A DNA stretch of 64,000 nt from Paenibacillus dendritiformis (GTDB taxonomy: Bacteria > Bacillota > Bacilli > Paenibacillales > Paenibacillaceae), in assembly GCF_015845845.1 (NCBI RefSeq), contig NZ_LDIG01000121.1:1-64000 (forward strand). The letters run 5' to 3'. A program made the position numbers and the translations under genes. The first letter of the stretch is position 1. Each line of letters opens with the position of its first letter. The notes under the pieces are model-generated. The model searched no databases. It saw only the letters and a program-made list of their open reading frames with translations, and was not told the DNA's origin. This document shows positions 48,177 to 58,169 of the stretch, piece by piece.

Positions 48177-48452
48177 ATGAATTGGCTCGTTCTCGCCGCC
48201 CAGATAATCCTTTTTGCTGGATATCGATCGTACATCTATATCGAGAAGCAGGCGACGCTTGAATTCGCCAGACAGTATGTGAAAGCGACCTACGGCGATA
48301 ATTTTCAAATAGATGAAGGTGCAGAACATGATTTCTCTAGAGGGACCTGCATTATCTCTGCTAATGATAGCAATCGGAATATACTCTATATTCTTGTCTT
48401 GAAGAAAAATTCTTCAGGCAGCTTTCGTGTAATTGAATCAATTGAACAATAG
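48177..48452 (+). CDS. Small hypothetical protein with N-terminal membrane segment
   Basis: About 91 residues: a hydrophobic N-terminus (MNWLVLAAQIILFAGY) and a soluble part ending in a VLKKNSSGSFRVIESIEQ strand pattern. No family is recognised and no good ribosome binding site is seen at the TTG (48174) or ATG (48177). It could be a remnant of a longer exported protein. Confidence 0.4.
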   Translation: MNWLVLAAQIILFAGYRSYIYIEKQATLEFARQYVKATYGDNFQIDEGAEHDFSRGTCIISANDSNRNILYILVLKKNSSGSFRVIESIEQ

Positions 48453-48641
48453 AAACCAGATATACAGTTTTTCCACATTTTTTCTGTCCCCAAGCTCCTT
48501 CGGCCGACGCAGAATCCTTCGTAATCCGGTTCCCCATGAATGTCTTCCCTCCGCTGGCGCATAATAAGTGAATCTACACTGCTTGCGCCGCATCGCGCAC
48601 CGCAGAGAATGTTCGACAGCAGTTGTGAAGGAGGAAGCGAC

Positions 48642-49535
48642 ATGAAACGCGTAAGGAAACGCCTGGAACGAGCGGCACGAATCGGGATGATCTGCTTTGC
48701 GGCAATAGCCCTGCTGTTCGTTACGGCGGAGACGAGTGTACATAGAGGGGAGGCTGCGGGGAAGGCTTCCGGAGATATGGCTGCCCAAGGGAGAGCGCTT
48801 GCTGCTGCAGCTATGGAAGAGCTGAGCCCAATGGCGATGAGCGCTGCCGGGAAGCCGGTACGCAAGGATCGGGCTTATTTCGAAGAGCGGGGAGATATCG
48901 TTTGGGAGGTGCCGTCAGCCGGCAAGCGGATTGCCCTTACCTTCGATGATGGCCCTGATCCGAAAAATACGCCTGCCATTCTGGAGCTACTGAAGCAGTA
49001 TGACGCCAAGGCGACTTTTTTCCTGGTCGGCTGGCGGCTCAAGGATAACCCGGAATTGGCGAAGCGCACTCTCCGTGAAGGACATGAGATCGGGAACCAT
49101 TCATACTACCATAAATATTTCCGCCGCGGGATATCGGCCGCCGAGATCGAGGAGGATATGATGAAGGCGCACCGCCTCATTAAAGAGGTGACCGGAACGG
49201 CCCCTCACTTGTATCGCCCGCCTGGCGGCTACTATAACCAACAGCTTGTCGATGTCGCCCGTGCCAACGATTACCGCATCGTCATGTGGTCGTGGCATCA
49301 GGACACGAAGGACTGGAGCTCGCCAGGAGTTCAGCGCATTGTCAATAAAGTTTTGAATTCGGCCCGGAATGGGGACATCGTGCTGATGCATGATTTCGCG
49401 GAGGGCCGTTCGCAGACGGTGGAGGCGTTGAAGACGATTTTGCCGGAGCTCAAAAAGCGGGGCTACTCCATGGTCACGGTCTCCGAGTTGATGGCGCACC
49501 GGGTCAAGGGAGAAGTGAAAACGCCCCGCAAATAA
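48642..49535 (+). CDS. Polysaccharide deacetylase (NodB domain), exported
   Basis: 297 residues. An N-terminal membrane/signal segment is followed by a NodB domain: LTFDDGPDPKNT (catalytic Asp), the metal motif NHSYYHKYF (HxxxH) and RPPGGYY. It is related to the PdaA/YlxY peptidoglycan or chitooligosaccharide deacetylases. AAGGAGGAA precedes the ATG at 48642 by 8 bases. Convergent with the next gene, with only 11 bases between. Confidence 0.88.
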   Translation: MKRVRKRLERAARIGMICFAAIALLFVTAETSVHRGEAAGKASGDMAAQGRALAAAAMEELSPMAMSAAGKPVRKDRAYFEERGDIVWEVPSAGKRIALTFDDGPDPKNTPAILELLKQYDAKATFFLVGWRLKDNPELAKRTLREGHEIGNHSYYHKYFRRGISAAEIEEDMMKAHRLIKEVTGTAPHLYRPPGGYYNQQLVDVARANDYRIVMWSWHQDTKDWSSPGVQRIVNKVLNSARNGDIVLMHDFAEGRSQTVEALKTILPELKKRGYSMVTVSELMAHRVKGEVKTPRK

Positions 49536-49546
49536 GAAAAGTGAGG

Positions 49547-50608
49547 TTACATGTACACATGCTCGATTTCCAACTGTCTCCGCTGCGCCAGATCGACGAA
49601 CTCCTGATCGATTTGCACGAGCGGGCGGAACAGTTCGGTCTGATTCGACATCACGATGACTCCCGTCCGGCCGTCATTCAGGCGGGCTTGCTTGTGCAGG
49701 AAGTTCGGAATCATGTTCCGAATAAAGGTATGGGTCATCGTAGGATCCAATTGGCCGAAGCTCATCGCGTGCAGTTCCCGCAATACGCAGAACAGGTTCT
49801 GCTTCGGCAGGCCGCTGCAGGCCGAGGTCATCTCGCTGTATACATCGGCGATGGCGACAATACGGGAGACGGGATGAATCTCGTCTTCCTTCAGGCCGAA
49901 CGGATAACCGCTTCCATCCAGCCGTTCGTGATGCTGCAGCGCGGCCAGATAAAGCCATTCGTCTTCATAGGTCCCCCGAAGCAAGTCGCACCCGAAGCGG
50001 GTGTGCTTTTTCAACTTCTCGGCTTCTTCCTCGCTCTGAATTCCCGCCCTTTCCAGCCATGAGGTATCCGCATCCACCAGGGCCATGCCGATCTCATGAA
50101 GGAAGCCGGCCTTGCCGACGCGCACCGCATCCGCCTCATTATAATTGAGCCACTTCGCCAAATAATAGGAGAGCATTCCGACTTGCACCGAATGCTGGTA
50201 GGTGCAGTCATCTTCCGCCCCCATCCTCAAGAGCAGAGAGACGACATCCCGTTCCGCTTTTATCTGGTGAATCAGCGGGGTCAAGGTCTTTTCCACTTGC
50301 TCATCTTGTATATGACCATGGGCAGCCGCCTCATAGAATAGATTCTCAACTCCGGCGACCGCTTCCCTGTAGGAAGACTGCAGCCGATCCGCTCCGGAAG
50401 AGGAAGCGAGTTGTGGAAGCGTTGTCATCGATTCGGCTTGTCTTTCTTCAATATCGATAAAATCAAGATGATGCCGCAGGAGCAGGGCGATGTCCTTCTC
50501 CTTCAATCTCGTTCCGGCGGAGATCACAAGAAGACCGTGGGAATTAAAAATATCCTTCGCCACGATATCGCCGTCCGTAACGCTTAAGACATGAACCTTC
50601 ACGTTCAT
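49547..50608 (-). CDS. HD-GYP domain protein with altered HD motif
   Basis: 353 residues. An N-terminal DUF3391-like region precedes an HD-GYP domain. The GYP part is canonical (LQHHERLDGSGYP) and the other His/Asp positions are present (YQHSVQ, HTRFG, IADVY), but the core HDxGK motif reads HEIGM. HD-GYP proteins hydrolyse c-di-GMP with two or three metals; the Asp-to-Glu and Lys-to-Met changes may weaken this or make it a sensor. The canonical paralogue lies at 53.4 kb. Confidence 0.88.
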   Translation of the reverse strand: MNVKVHVLSVTDGDIVAKDIFNSHGLLVISAGTRLKEKDIALLLRHHLDFIDIEERQAESMTTLPQLASSSGADRLQSSYREAVAGVENLFYEAAAHGHIQDEQVEKTLTPLIHQIKAERDVVSLLLRMGAEDDCTYQHSVQVGMLSYYLAKWLNYNEADAVRVGKAGFLHEIGMALVDADTSWLERAGIQSEEEAEKLKKHTRFGCDLLRGTYEDEWLYLAALQHHERLDGSGYPFGLKEDEIHPVSRIVAIADVYSEMTSACSGLPKQNLFCVLRELHAMSFGQLDPTMTHTFIRNMIPNFLHKQARLNDGRTGVIVMSNQTELFRPLVQIDQEFVDLAQRRQLEIEHVYM

Positions 50609-50879
50609 TCACCGTCCTAGCCAAAAATAGACAACATATGTACCGTAATCATATCAACTTCATCGGAGCGTGACAACAGCATTTCCCATTTTACTTAAAA
50701 ATTATCGGTCATGAAATCGGCCCACCGCTCGTATACAGAGTAGTAGGGCTTGTATAATCCGATCCATCCAGCCTCGATGGCCGGCCATCCCTCCGCTCTT
50801 CCCCTGTAGCCACGCGAATCGGACACATGCTATTCTAATCAGTGCACGCCATTCTAGAGAAGGGAAGGATGGGAATACG

Positions 50880-52328
50880 ATGCCATCGCTTCAATGGAAT
50901 ACATCGGATTCGGATTCGATTCTGCTGCTGTATACGAACGATATTCATAGCCATTGGGACGGAGCGGCCCGTCTGGCCTCGCTTATGAACCGTTACCGCC
51001 GGCATTGCGGGGAAAAGATTGTGCTGCTGGATGGCGGCGATCACATGGACCGGGCTTATATGGAGACGGAGGGGAGCTATGGCGCGGCGAATGTGCGGCT
51101 TATGAACCGGCTAGGCTATGATGCCGCCGTGATCGGCAATAATGAAGGGCTGACATTCGTGCCGGAGCGGCTTGGGCGAGTATACCGGAGCAATGCCCGT
51201 TTTCCCGTCCTGGCCGCGAACGTCACCGCGCTCGGCACCGGGCAGCGTCCGGATTGGCTGAAGCCGTGGATCGAGATAGAGCGGGGCGGGATTCGGATGG
51301 GCATCGTCGGCGTCACTGCGCCTTACGTCGACTATTACCGACTGCTCGGTTGGGAGGTCGGCGATCCGATATCTTCCGTTCAGGAGGCGGTCTCTGTTCT
51401 CCGTCCTCGCGTCGATCTGGTCGTTGTCCTGTCGCACTGCGGACTGACGACGGATATGAAAATGGCCGAAAGCACGGAAGGGATCGACCTTATTTTGGGC
51501 GGACACAGCCATCACCTGCTTCCGGACGGGCATAAAGCGGGCCGGACCTGGCTGTTGGCGGCGGGGAAATACGGCGACCATCTGGGCGTGGCCGAGTGCC
51601 GTCGGGCCCCTTCGGGCGAACTGGAGCTGTCGGTGCGCTGCGTCCCGGTGACCGAAGAGCTGCCTGATCCGATCGTGGAGGCCGAACTGCTCCAGGCCAG
51701 GGCCGAGGCGGCCCGGCAACTGTCCGTCCCTGTCGCTCAGGTTGCGGAGCCGCTCACCGTGCGCTACGATCGGCCGTCTCCTTTCGGGCAACTGCTGGCC
51801 CAAGCGCTGCGCGATCATACCGGGGCGGATATCGGCCTCGTCAATGCCGGCCAATTGCTGGGGGATCTGCCGGCCGGAACGGTGACCGAGGGCATGCTGC
51901 ATAAGCTATGTCCATCCCCTATCAATCCGGTCCGGATGCAGCTATCCGGAGCGGACGTGAAGCAGGCAATCCGGGAGAGCCTGCACGAGGAAGCTTACGG
52001 CCGGGTCGTCCGCGGCTACGGATTCCGCGGGGGCCAGCTTGGCACGCTGTGCGTGGACGGGCTCCAGGTGGAATGGAGGCGCGGCCCGGACGACGAGCGG
52101 ATCCGGCTGTGGCTCGATGGCCGGGAAATAGCCGATAACGATCGTCTCGTCGTCGGCACGATCGACATGTTTGTATTTGGCGGAGGCTATCCGAGCTTGA
52201 AAAATGGACAGGATATCACATTTTTCCTGCCGGAGATGCTGCGCGATATTTTGGCCGTCCAGCTGCGGAAGGCGGAGGAGCTGCGCCGCTGCCGCGAGGA
52301 GCGGCTTACGATTGTCCATTATCGTTAG
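50880..52328 (+). CDS. yunD: YunD-type metallophosphatase / 5'-nucleotidase family protein
   Basis: 482 residues. The N-terminal calcineurin-like domain has YTNDIHSHWDG, LDGGDHMD, GNNEG (the YunD variant of GNHE), LSHCG and GGHSHH. The C-terminal domain matches 5'-nucleotidases (NAGQLLGDLPAG). No signal peptide, so probably cytoplasmic. GGATGGGAA precedes the ATG. A TATAAT with extended TTG lies at 50753-50758. uppP follows 21 bases later. Confidence 0.85.
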   Translation: MPSLQWNTSDSDSILLLYTNDIHSHWDGAARLASLMNRYRRHCGEKIVLLDGGDHMDRAYMETEGSYGAANVRLMNRLGYDAAVIGNNEGLTFVPERLGRVYRSNARFPVLAANVTALGTGQRPDWLKPWIEIERGGIRMGIVGVTAPYVDYYRLLGWEVGDPISSVQEAVSVLRPRVDLVVVLSHCGLTTDMKMAESTEGIDLILGGHSHHLLPDGHKAGRTWLLAAGKYGDHLGVAECRRAPSGELELSVRCVPVTEELPDPIVEAELLQARAEAARQLSVPVAQVAEPLTVRYDRPSPFGQLLAQALRDHTGADIGLVNAGQLLGDLPAGTVTEGMLHKLCPSPINPVRMQLSGADVKQAIRESLHEEAYGRVVRGYGFRGGQLGTLCVDGLQVEWRRGPDDERIRLWLDGREIADNDRLVVGTIDMFVFGGGYPSLKNGQDITFFLPEMLRDILAVQLRKAEELRRCREERLTIVHYR

Positions 52329-52349
52329 TCGGAAAGGTGGACACCTGTC

Positions 52350-53177
52350 ATGGTCTATATTTGGATCGCGGTTATATTGGGCATCGTGGAAGGCTTGACG
52401 GAATTTATTCCGGTTTCCTCTACCGGGCATATGATTTTGACGACCCGGCTTATGGGCATTGCCGAGCAGGAGGAGTTTTTGAAGACGTTCGAAATCGTCA
52501 TCCAGTTGGGCGCGATTCTCGCGATTACGGTCGTGTACTGGGAGCGGATTCTTGCGATGCTCGGACTGCGAAGCCGGACGGTAGCCCAGGGGCATGTCCG
52601 GACGAAGCGGCTCAATCTGATCCACGTGGCGCTTGGCATCGGACCGGCGCTCATCGTCGCTTACTTCGCCCGGGATTACATCAAGAGCCAGTTCGACAAT
52701 ACCGCGACGATTTTGTGGGCCCTTGTGGCCGGAGGCGTATTTATGTGGATTGCGGAATGGTTCGGCTCCCGGCGCAAGCCGGCCGCGGAGACGATGGACG
52801 ACATTACATACCTGCAGGCGCTGCTGATCGGACTGTACCAGATTCTATCTGTCGTTTTTCCGGGCTTTTCCCGTTCGGGCTCGACGATGTCCGGGGGCAT
52901 GCTGAGCGGGGTCAGCTATCGGGCGGCTGCCGACTTCTCCTTTTTAATGGCGATTCCCATTATGTTCTTGGCGAGCGGCTACGAGCTGATTGACGGATAT
53001 CGGATGCTGAGCCTGGATATTATCGGCTTTTTCGCCCTCGGCTTTATCGTCTCCTTTATCGTGGCGTATCTCGTTGTCGTTACCTTTCTGAAGCATATCC
53101 AGCGCATCCGGCTGCGCCATTTTGCCATCTACCGCTTCGTGCTTGCCGGGCTGTTCTGGTTCTTCATTTTACGTTAA
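52350..53177 (+). CDS. uppP: Undecaprenyl-diphosphatase UppP (BacA)
   Basis: 275 residues, multi-helix membrane protein. The two active-site motifs EGLTEFIPVSSTGHMIL and FPGFSRSGSTMSGGML are present. It recycles undecaprenyl pyrophosphate for cell-wall synthesis and gives bacitracin tolerance. Close spacing to yunD suggests co-transcription. Confidence 0.96.
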   Translation: MVYIWIAVILGIVEGLTEFIPVSSTGHMILTTRLMGIAEQEEFLKTFEIVIQLGAILAITVVYWERILAMLGLRSRTVAQGHVRTKRLNLIHVALGIGPALIVAYFARDYIKSQFDNTATILWALVAGGVFMWIAEWFGSRRKPAAETMDDITYLQALLIGLYQILSVVFPGFSRSGSTMSGGMLSGVSYRAAADFSFLMAIPIMFLASGYELIDGYRMLSLDIIGFFALGFIVSFIVAYLVVVTFLKHIQRIRLRHFAIYRFVLAGLFWFFILR

Positions 53178-53285
53178 AAGGGCGATGCCAATGCGGGCGG
53201 TCACCTTCCGACAGCTTCTGCCGGCAGCATGCTCCGGGAAGCGACAGAAAACAACTTTCGCCTCTTCGCGCGCGGCGGCATTTTT

Positions 53286-53293
53286 GCTATGAT
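53286..53293 (+). promoter_or_regulatory. Extended -10 promoter element before the HD-GYP gene
   Basis: TGCTATGAT is an extended -10 (TGnTATAAT-like) ~75 bases before the gene. No good -35 is seen, as is common with extended -10 promoters. Confidence 0.4.
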
Positions 53294-53367
53294 AGAGTAG
53301 CTGCTAGAGTCGTACGAGAAGAGGAAAAGGGATTGCCAAATCAGAAAACAGCAGGGGTTGACCATGT

Positions 53368-54462
53368 GTGCGTTGGATGCCAATTCAGGCTTGCCGTCCC
53401 GGCATGCGGCTAGCGAAAAAAATTTTCAATGAAGAAGGCCTCGTCCTGTTGGGCGAGGCGGTACAGTTGTCCGAAGCATATATCGACCGGCTCGCAAAGA
53501 TGGGCATCTCTTATGTGTACATTGAGGATAACCGGACGGAAGGCATCGAGGCTCCTTCGCTGTTGAGCGAGAAGACGCGCAGGGAAGCGGCGGTCATGAT
53601 CCGGCGCCAGTTCAAGCAGATGATGAATGAGTCGACATCACGGAAGCAGCCGCGTCAGTCCTCTTCGCTCGGCAAAGCATTTGGAGGCATACTCGATTCG
53701 ATTATCGACGAGCTGTCCGGTCACGAAGACGCGATGATCATGCTGACCGATATGCAGGCGACCGATCACTACCTGTTCCAGCACTCGTTAAATGTTTGCA
53801 TTTACACGACGCTGCTTGGCATCCATCACGGATACGGGAAGGAGGAGCAGCGGGTATTGAGCATGGGCGCGCTGCTTCATGACATCGGAAAGACGCAGAT
53901 TGATCTGAATATTTTGAACAAGCCCGGCAAGCTGACGGATGAGGAATTCGCCCAGATGAAGCGGCATGCCGAGCTTGGCTACCTCATCCTGAAGGAGGAG
54001 CCGAATATTCCGCTGCTGTCCGCTCATTGCGCGTTCCAGCATCATGAGCGTCTGAACGGAAGCGGGTACCCGCGCGGAATTCGCTCCGATGAAATTCATG
54101 AGTATGCGAAATGGGTCGCGATTGCCGACTCCTATGATGCGATGACGTCGCATCGGGTGTATAAGGAAGCTACCCTGCCCCACGTCGCGTTGGAATTGCT
54201 GTACACGGGGGCAGATACGCTCTATGATGCATCGATGCTCGCCGTGTTCCGCGATCGGCTTGCCGTCTATCCCATCGGAATGTCCGTCCGCCTGAGCACC
54301 GGGGAGACCGGCGTCGTCGCCCGCATACATTCGGAATACCCTCAGCGTCCGATTGTGCGAATCTTGACCGGACCCGAGGGAGAAGAGCTCGCCGTGCCGT
54401 ACGAGGTCGATCTGGCCCGGTCGCTGAATGTGACGATCGTCAGCTCGCACGTCCAAAATTGA
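53368..54462 (+). CDS. HD-GYP domain c-di-GMP phosphodiesterase
   Basis: 364 residues. An N-terminal DUF3391-like domain (IQACRPGMRLAKKIFNEEG) precedes an HD-GYP domain with all motifs intact: LFQHSLNV, LLHDIGK, KRHAELGY, FQHHERLNGSGYP and IADSYDAMTSHR. It probably degrades c-di-GMP. The GTG at 53368 follows AGGGG; the ATG at 53377 is an alternative. A C-terminal ~80-residue beta-domain follows, as in related Paenibacillus proteins. Confidence 0.9.
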   Translation: MRWMPIQACRPGMRLAKKIFNEEGLVLLGEAVQLSEAYIDRLAKMGISYVYIEDNRTEGIEAPSLLSEKTRREAAVMIRRQFKQMMNESTSRKQPRQSSSLGKAFGGILDSIIDELSGHEDAMIMLTDMQATDHYLFQHSLNVCIYTTLLGIHHGYGKEEQRVLSMGALLHDIGKTQIDLNILNKPGKLTDEEFAQMKRHAELGYLILKEEPNIPLLSAHCAFQHHERLNGSGYPRGIRSDEIHEYAKWVAIADSYDAMTSHRVYKEATLPHVALELLYTGADTLYDASMLAVFRDRLAVYPIGMSVRLSTGETGVVARIHSEYPQRPIVRILTGPEGEELAVPYEVDLARSLNVTIVSSHVQN

Positions 54463-54487
54463 CCCTGTCACTCGGGAAGCTTACAAT
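54459..54487 (+). promoter_or_regulatory. Promoter of the MMPL transporter gene
   Basis: TTGACC and TACAAT are spaced by 17 bases, ~35 bases before the GTG start. A second TATAAT lies at 54493-54498. Confidence 0.5.
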
Positions 54488-54521
54488 GAAGCTATAATAA
54501 GAGTGGTTAGGGGGCGACAAC

Positions 54522-56762
54522 GTGCGGGAAACGGACAGCCGAGGCTTTTTTTGGGCATGGGGACAATGGATATACCGTCGACGACACGCTGTGTGGATCG
54601 GTTGGACGGTTTTCTTTTTGGCCATGTCTCTGTTGGCCCTGCAGGTTCCTTCGATGCTTAAGGATAACGGGTTTACGCCGACCGGCAGCGAATCGGAGCA
54701 GGGGTTGTCCGTTCTTCGCAGCGAGGTCGGGCTCTCTTCGACGACCATGGATATCGTCTACGAGAGCCGGGATGGCTCCTCCTTGATGACGGAAGACATA
54801 TTCAGGCAGATAGAACAACGGTTTTCCGGACTGAAGCAGGAGCCGTACGTCAGTGACGTCCGTATTCGCAAGGAAGGGCGGAAGGATAATGCGCGGCAGG
54901 ATGTGGTCGCCGTCCATATCATTCTCAATCTGGATACGAACGAAGCGTTGGAGAAATATCCGGAGATCCGCAGCCGGATACCGGATCTTCCGCAGGCGGA
55001 CACCTATGTGAGCGGAACGACCCCTGTCTATTACGATATGCAGGTTGCAAGCAAGCGGGACATTGTGAAGTCGGAGCTGATTGGCTTGCCGATTGCGCTC
55101 GTCGTCCTGCTAGCCGTCTTTGGCACGCTGCTGGCCGGATTGCTGCCGCTCATCGTCGGTGTCGTCAGTGTGACCATCACCCTCGGCCTGCTTTACTTCA
55201 TCTCGTTCGCGACGGATTCGCTCAGCAACTTTCTCCCGAATGTCGTCACGATGCTCGGGCTTGCCGTCGGGATAGATTATGCGCTGTTCATGGTCAGCCG
55301 CTTCCGGGAAGAACTGCGGCAGCAGGGCTCGGTTGAAGCGGCGGTGGCAATGACCGCCCAGAAAGCCGGGCGCTCGATCTTCTTCTCCGGGGTGGCGGTG
55401 CTGATCGGGCTGGTGGCGATGGCGTTCATCGATCTGGCTTTGTTCCGTTCCTTGAGTCTGGGCGGCGTGCTCGTCGTTACGATGTCCGTCATCGTAGGCA
55501 ATTCGCTGCTGCTGGCTCTCCTGGGTGTCTTCGGCGAGCGCATCAACCGCTTTCCGGTCATTCCGGCTTGGGTCCGCATCCGGGACGCGGATGGAGGCAG
55601 CGCCTTCTGGCGCCGAATCGCGCATAGCGTCATGAAGCGGCCGATTACGATTGTCATCATCCTGTTCGTCCTGCTGACCGGCCTCGCGCTGCCGATGGCC
55701 GGCATGAATATCGGCATTCCGGACGCGGAGATGCTGCCGCCGAAGTATGAGTCGCGTGCCGGCTCCGATCTGCTGAACGAGGCATACGACAAGCGGGAAC
55801 TGAACCCGATTCTCGTCGCGCTGCGCACGGAGCGGCCCTATACGGACGCCGGGACGATCCGGCAGGCGGAAGCCTGGCAGGCCGAGCTCAGCCGGATAAA
55901 TGGAGTGAGGCGCGTCGACAGTTACGTAAGCCTGATGAGCGGGCTCCCAGGCCCGGAGGCGAAGGCGGAGGCTTTGAAGGATCCTTCTCTGCGTGCCCAA
56001 TTGGAGAGCAGCCATCTGGCGAAGGAGCGGCTTATCGTCATGCAAGTCATTCCCGATAGCGATCCGGAAGGGCAGGAAGTGCGCGATCTTGTCCACAGCC
56101 TGCGGAATTGGGAGCTCCAGAGCGGAATGGCCGCCAAATATGTAACAGGCGGACCGGCGATGCAGCTCGACATTATCGAGCGAATCACCGGGGCGCTCCC
56201 TTATGTCGTCGTCTTCATCTTGATAGTGACCTACTTGGTATTGTTCATCGCCTTCCGCTCGGTTCTGCTTCCCTTGAAGGCGGTGCTGATGAACATTTTG
56301 AGTCTCGGATCGAGCCTCGGTATCGTCGTGCTTGTTTTCCAGCACGGATATTTGGCCGATCTGTTCCAGGTCACCTCGACCGGCATGGTGGTGGCGATGC
56401 TGCCGGTCATCATATTTTGCGTCGTCTTCGGCATATCGATGGATTATGAAGTCTTCCTGTTGTCGCGGATTGCCGAGGAATACGAGCGTACGGGACATAA
56501 CGAGCACAGCACGGCCGATGGCCTCATGAAGACCGGCGGAATCATTACGAGCGCCGCCTTCATTCTGATTGTCGTGGTGGGTGCCTTTATTTTCACGGAT
56601 AATGAAATGATGAAAGCGATCGGCCTCGGGTTGGCCGCTTCGGTTCTGCTTGATGCGACCCTGATTCGCATTTTCCTCGTGCCCTCGCTGATGAAGCTGA
56701 TGGGGCGGGCCAATTGGTGGGCGCCCAAGCGGTTCCGGCGCAGGGAGAAGAATGCGGCTTAA
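54522..56762 (+). CDS. MMPL/RND-family membrane transporter (YdfJ-like)
   Basis: 746 residues with the duplicated RND layout: one membrane helix plus an external loop, then a five-helix bundle, repeated. MMPL hallmarks are GLAVGIDYALFMVSRFREE in the first half and FGISMDYEVFLLSRIAEEY in the second. It probably exports a lipid or hydrophobic compound using the proton gradient. Starts at a GTG with AGGGGGC upstream. Confidence 0.92.
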   Translation: MRETDSRGFFWAWGQWIYRRRHAVWIGWTVFFLAMSLLALQVPSMLKDNGFTPTGSESEQGLSVLRSEVGLSSTTMDIVYESRDGSSLMTEDIFRQIEQRFSGLKQEPYVSDVRIRKEGRKDNARQDVVAVHIILNLDTNEALEKYPEIRSRIPDLPQADTYVSGTTPVYYDMQVASKRDIVKSELIGLPIALVVLLAVFGTLLAGLLPLIVGVVSVTITLGLLYFISFATDSLSNFLPNVVTMLGLAVGIDYALFMVSRFREELRQQGSVEAAVAMTAQKAGRSIFFSGVAVLIGLVAMAFIDLALFRSLSLGGVLVVTMSVIVGNSLLLALLGVFGERINRFPVIPAWVRIRDADGGSAFWRRIAHSVMKRPITIVIILFVLLTGLALPMAGMNIGIPDAEMLPPKYESRAGSDLLNEAYDKRELNPILVALRTERPYTDAGTIRQAEAWQAELSRINGVRRVDSYVSLMSGLPGPEAKAEALKDPSLRAQLESSHLAKERLIVMQVIPDSDPEGQEVRDLVHSLRNWELQSGMAAKYVTGGPAMQLDIIERITGALPYVVVFILIVTYLVLFIAFRSVLLPLKAVLMNILSLGSSLGIVVLVFQHGYLADLFQVTSTGMVVAMLPVIIFCVVFGISMDYEVFLLSRIAEEYERTGHNEHSTADGLMKTGGIITSAAFILIVVVGAFIFTDNEMMKAIGLGLAASVLLDATLIRIFLVPSLMKLMGRANWWAPKRFRRREKNAA

Positions 56763-56925
56763 CCGCTATTGGTCGGACGAATGGCCGCCTTCGCCCGGAT
56801 TATGCGCTCCCGTTGCATGCGTTGGCCTCTGGCCGCGCGGCAGGCGGGGGAGGTTTTTGTTCGCGCACGGTGGAGATGGATATCCAAGACAACAGGTTAA
56901 TGGAAAAAATAAGGTGGAATGTAGC

Positions 56926-58077
56926 ATGAATCAACTAGAAATGGAACGAGTCAAGGAAAAGCAACAGATCAGCCCCGCGTATGATCCTTGGGATCCCATC
57001 CGCTCGCTGCGCGCGTACGGACGTCATGTCCTGACCAGCGTCGAGATGACAGTGGCGCAGATGTGCAACATGCGCTGCGAGCATTGCGCGGTCGGGCACA
57101 CGCTTGTGATGAGCGAGCCGCCGAAGCTGCCGCTCTCCCTCATGCTCAAGCGGCTGGACGAGGTCGAGCATCTGGAGACGCTCAGCATTACGGGCGGAGA
57201 GCCGATGTTCCATCTGAAGACCGTAACCGACTATATCGTTCCGATTTTGAAATACGCCAGCGAACGAGGCATACGGACACAGATCAACTCGAATCTGACC
57301 TTCGACATCGGCCGCTACGAACTGGTCGCTCCATATTTGGACGTCATGCACATTTCGTTCAACTATACGTGCATGGAAGATTTCCATGCGGTCGGGTTTA
57401 CACATACAAGCCATGAGGTCAAGTCCGGGGCCGCATCCCGGTTGTACGAGCGGATGATCGACAACACGAAGCGGCTGAGCGCGGCGGGAATGTATATTTC
57501 AGCCGAGTCGATGATCAACTACCGCACCCACACCATGCTGAGCGAGATTCATCAGCTTATCGTCGAAATGGGCTGCCGGCGCCATGAGGTGCATCCGATG
57601 TACCCAAGCTCGTTCGCGCAGAATCTTCCGGTGCTGCCGCTCTCCGATCTGAGACAGTCGATACATCGGCTGCTCGATACCCGTCACCGGGACATCTGGA
57701 TGCTGTTCGGGACGCTTCCTTTCTTCGCATGCAATACGAACGAAGAAGACCAGAAGCTCCTTCAGCGCCTCCGTTCCGAGCCGATGGTCACGCTGCGGAA
57801 CGATCCGGACGGGCGCAACCGGTTGAATGTCAACCTGTTCAGCGGCGATGTCTTTGTGACCGACTTCGCGGACATCCCGGCCTTCGGCAGCATTTACGAG
57901 AGCCGGCTGGACGATATTTTCAATTCCTGGCTGCAGGACCACCCGCTGTCCCGCACGGTCGACTGCCATTGCCCGGCGGCCGCCTGCTGCGGACCGAATC
58001 TGCTCGTCGCAGACATGTATTACAAGGGCGTCGACTTCAAGGCGAGAACGGCCCACATGCCAGCCTTGGCAGACTAA
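56926..58077 (+). CDS. yfkAB: Radical SAM protein YfkAB
   Basis: About 383 residues. The radical-SAM cysteines are in CNMRCEHC, with SITGGEPM as the SAM-binding GGE motif. The C-terminal DCHCPAAACCG carries the CxCxxxxC pattern that defines YfkAB, probably an auxiliary cluster site. The ATG at 56926 has AAGGTGGA 8 bases upstream; the frame's upstream extension has no ribosome binding site. Reaction unknown. Confidence 0.88.
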   Translation: MNQLEMERVKEKQQISPAYDPWDPIRSLRAYGRHVLTSVEMTVAQMCNMRCEHCAVGHTLVMSEPPKLPLSLMLKRLDEVEHLETLSITGGEPMFHLKTVTDYIVPILKYASERGIRTQINSNLTFDIGRYELVAPYLDVMHISFNYTCMEDFHAVGFTHTSHEVKSGAASRLYERMIDNTKRLSAAGMYISAESMINYRTHTMLSEIHQLIVEMGCRRHEVHPMYPSSFAQNLPVLPLSDLRQSIHRLLDTRHRDIWMLFGTLPFFACNTNEEDQKLLQRLRSEPMVTLRNDPDGRNRLNVNLFSGDVFVTDFADIPAFGSIYESRLDDIFNSWLQDHPLSRTVDCHCPAAACCGPNLLVADMYYKGVDFKARTAHMPALAD

Positions 58078-58107
58078 ACAACAGCTTGGACTTTATTGTT
58101 AGGAATA

Positions 58108-58138
58108 GGCGGATGCCAGTTGGCAATCCGCCTTTTTT
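58108..58138 (+). terminator. Terminator of yfkAB
   Basis: GGCGGATGCC pairs with GGCAATCCGCC (one bulge) and is followed by six T, 30 bases past the stop. Confidence 0.85.
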
Positions 58139-58169
58139 CATAAGAGAAAGCATGATGGACCATACATAT

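Noticed and set aside
55110-56507. 465-codon minus-strand frame
   Set aside because: Antisense of the MMPL transporter gene, with low-complexity Gln/Asp/His-rich translation.
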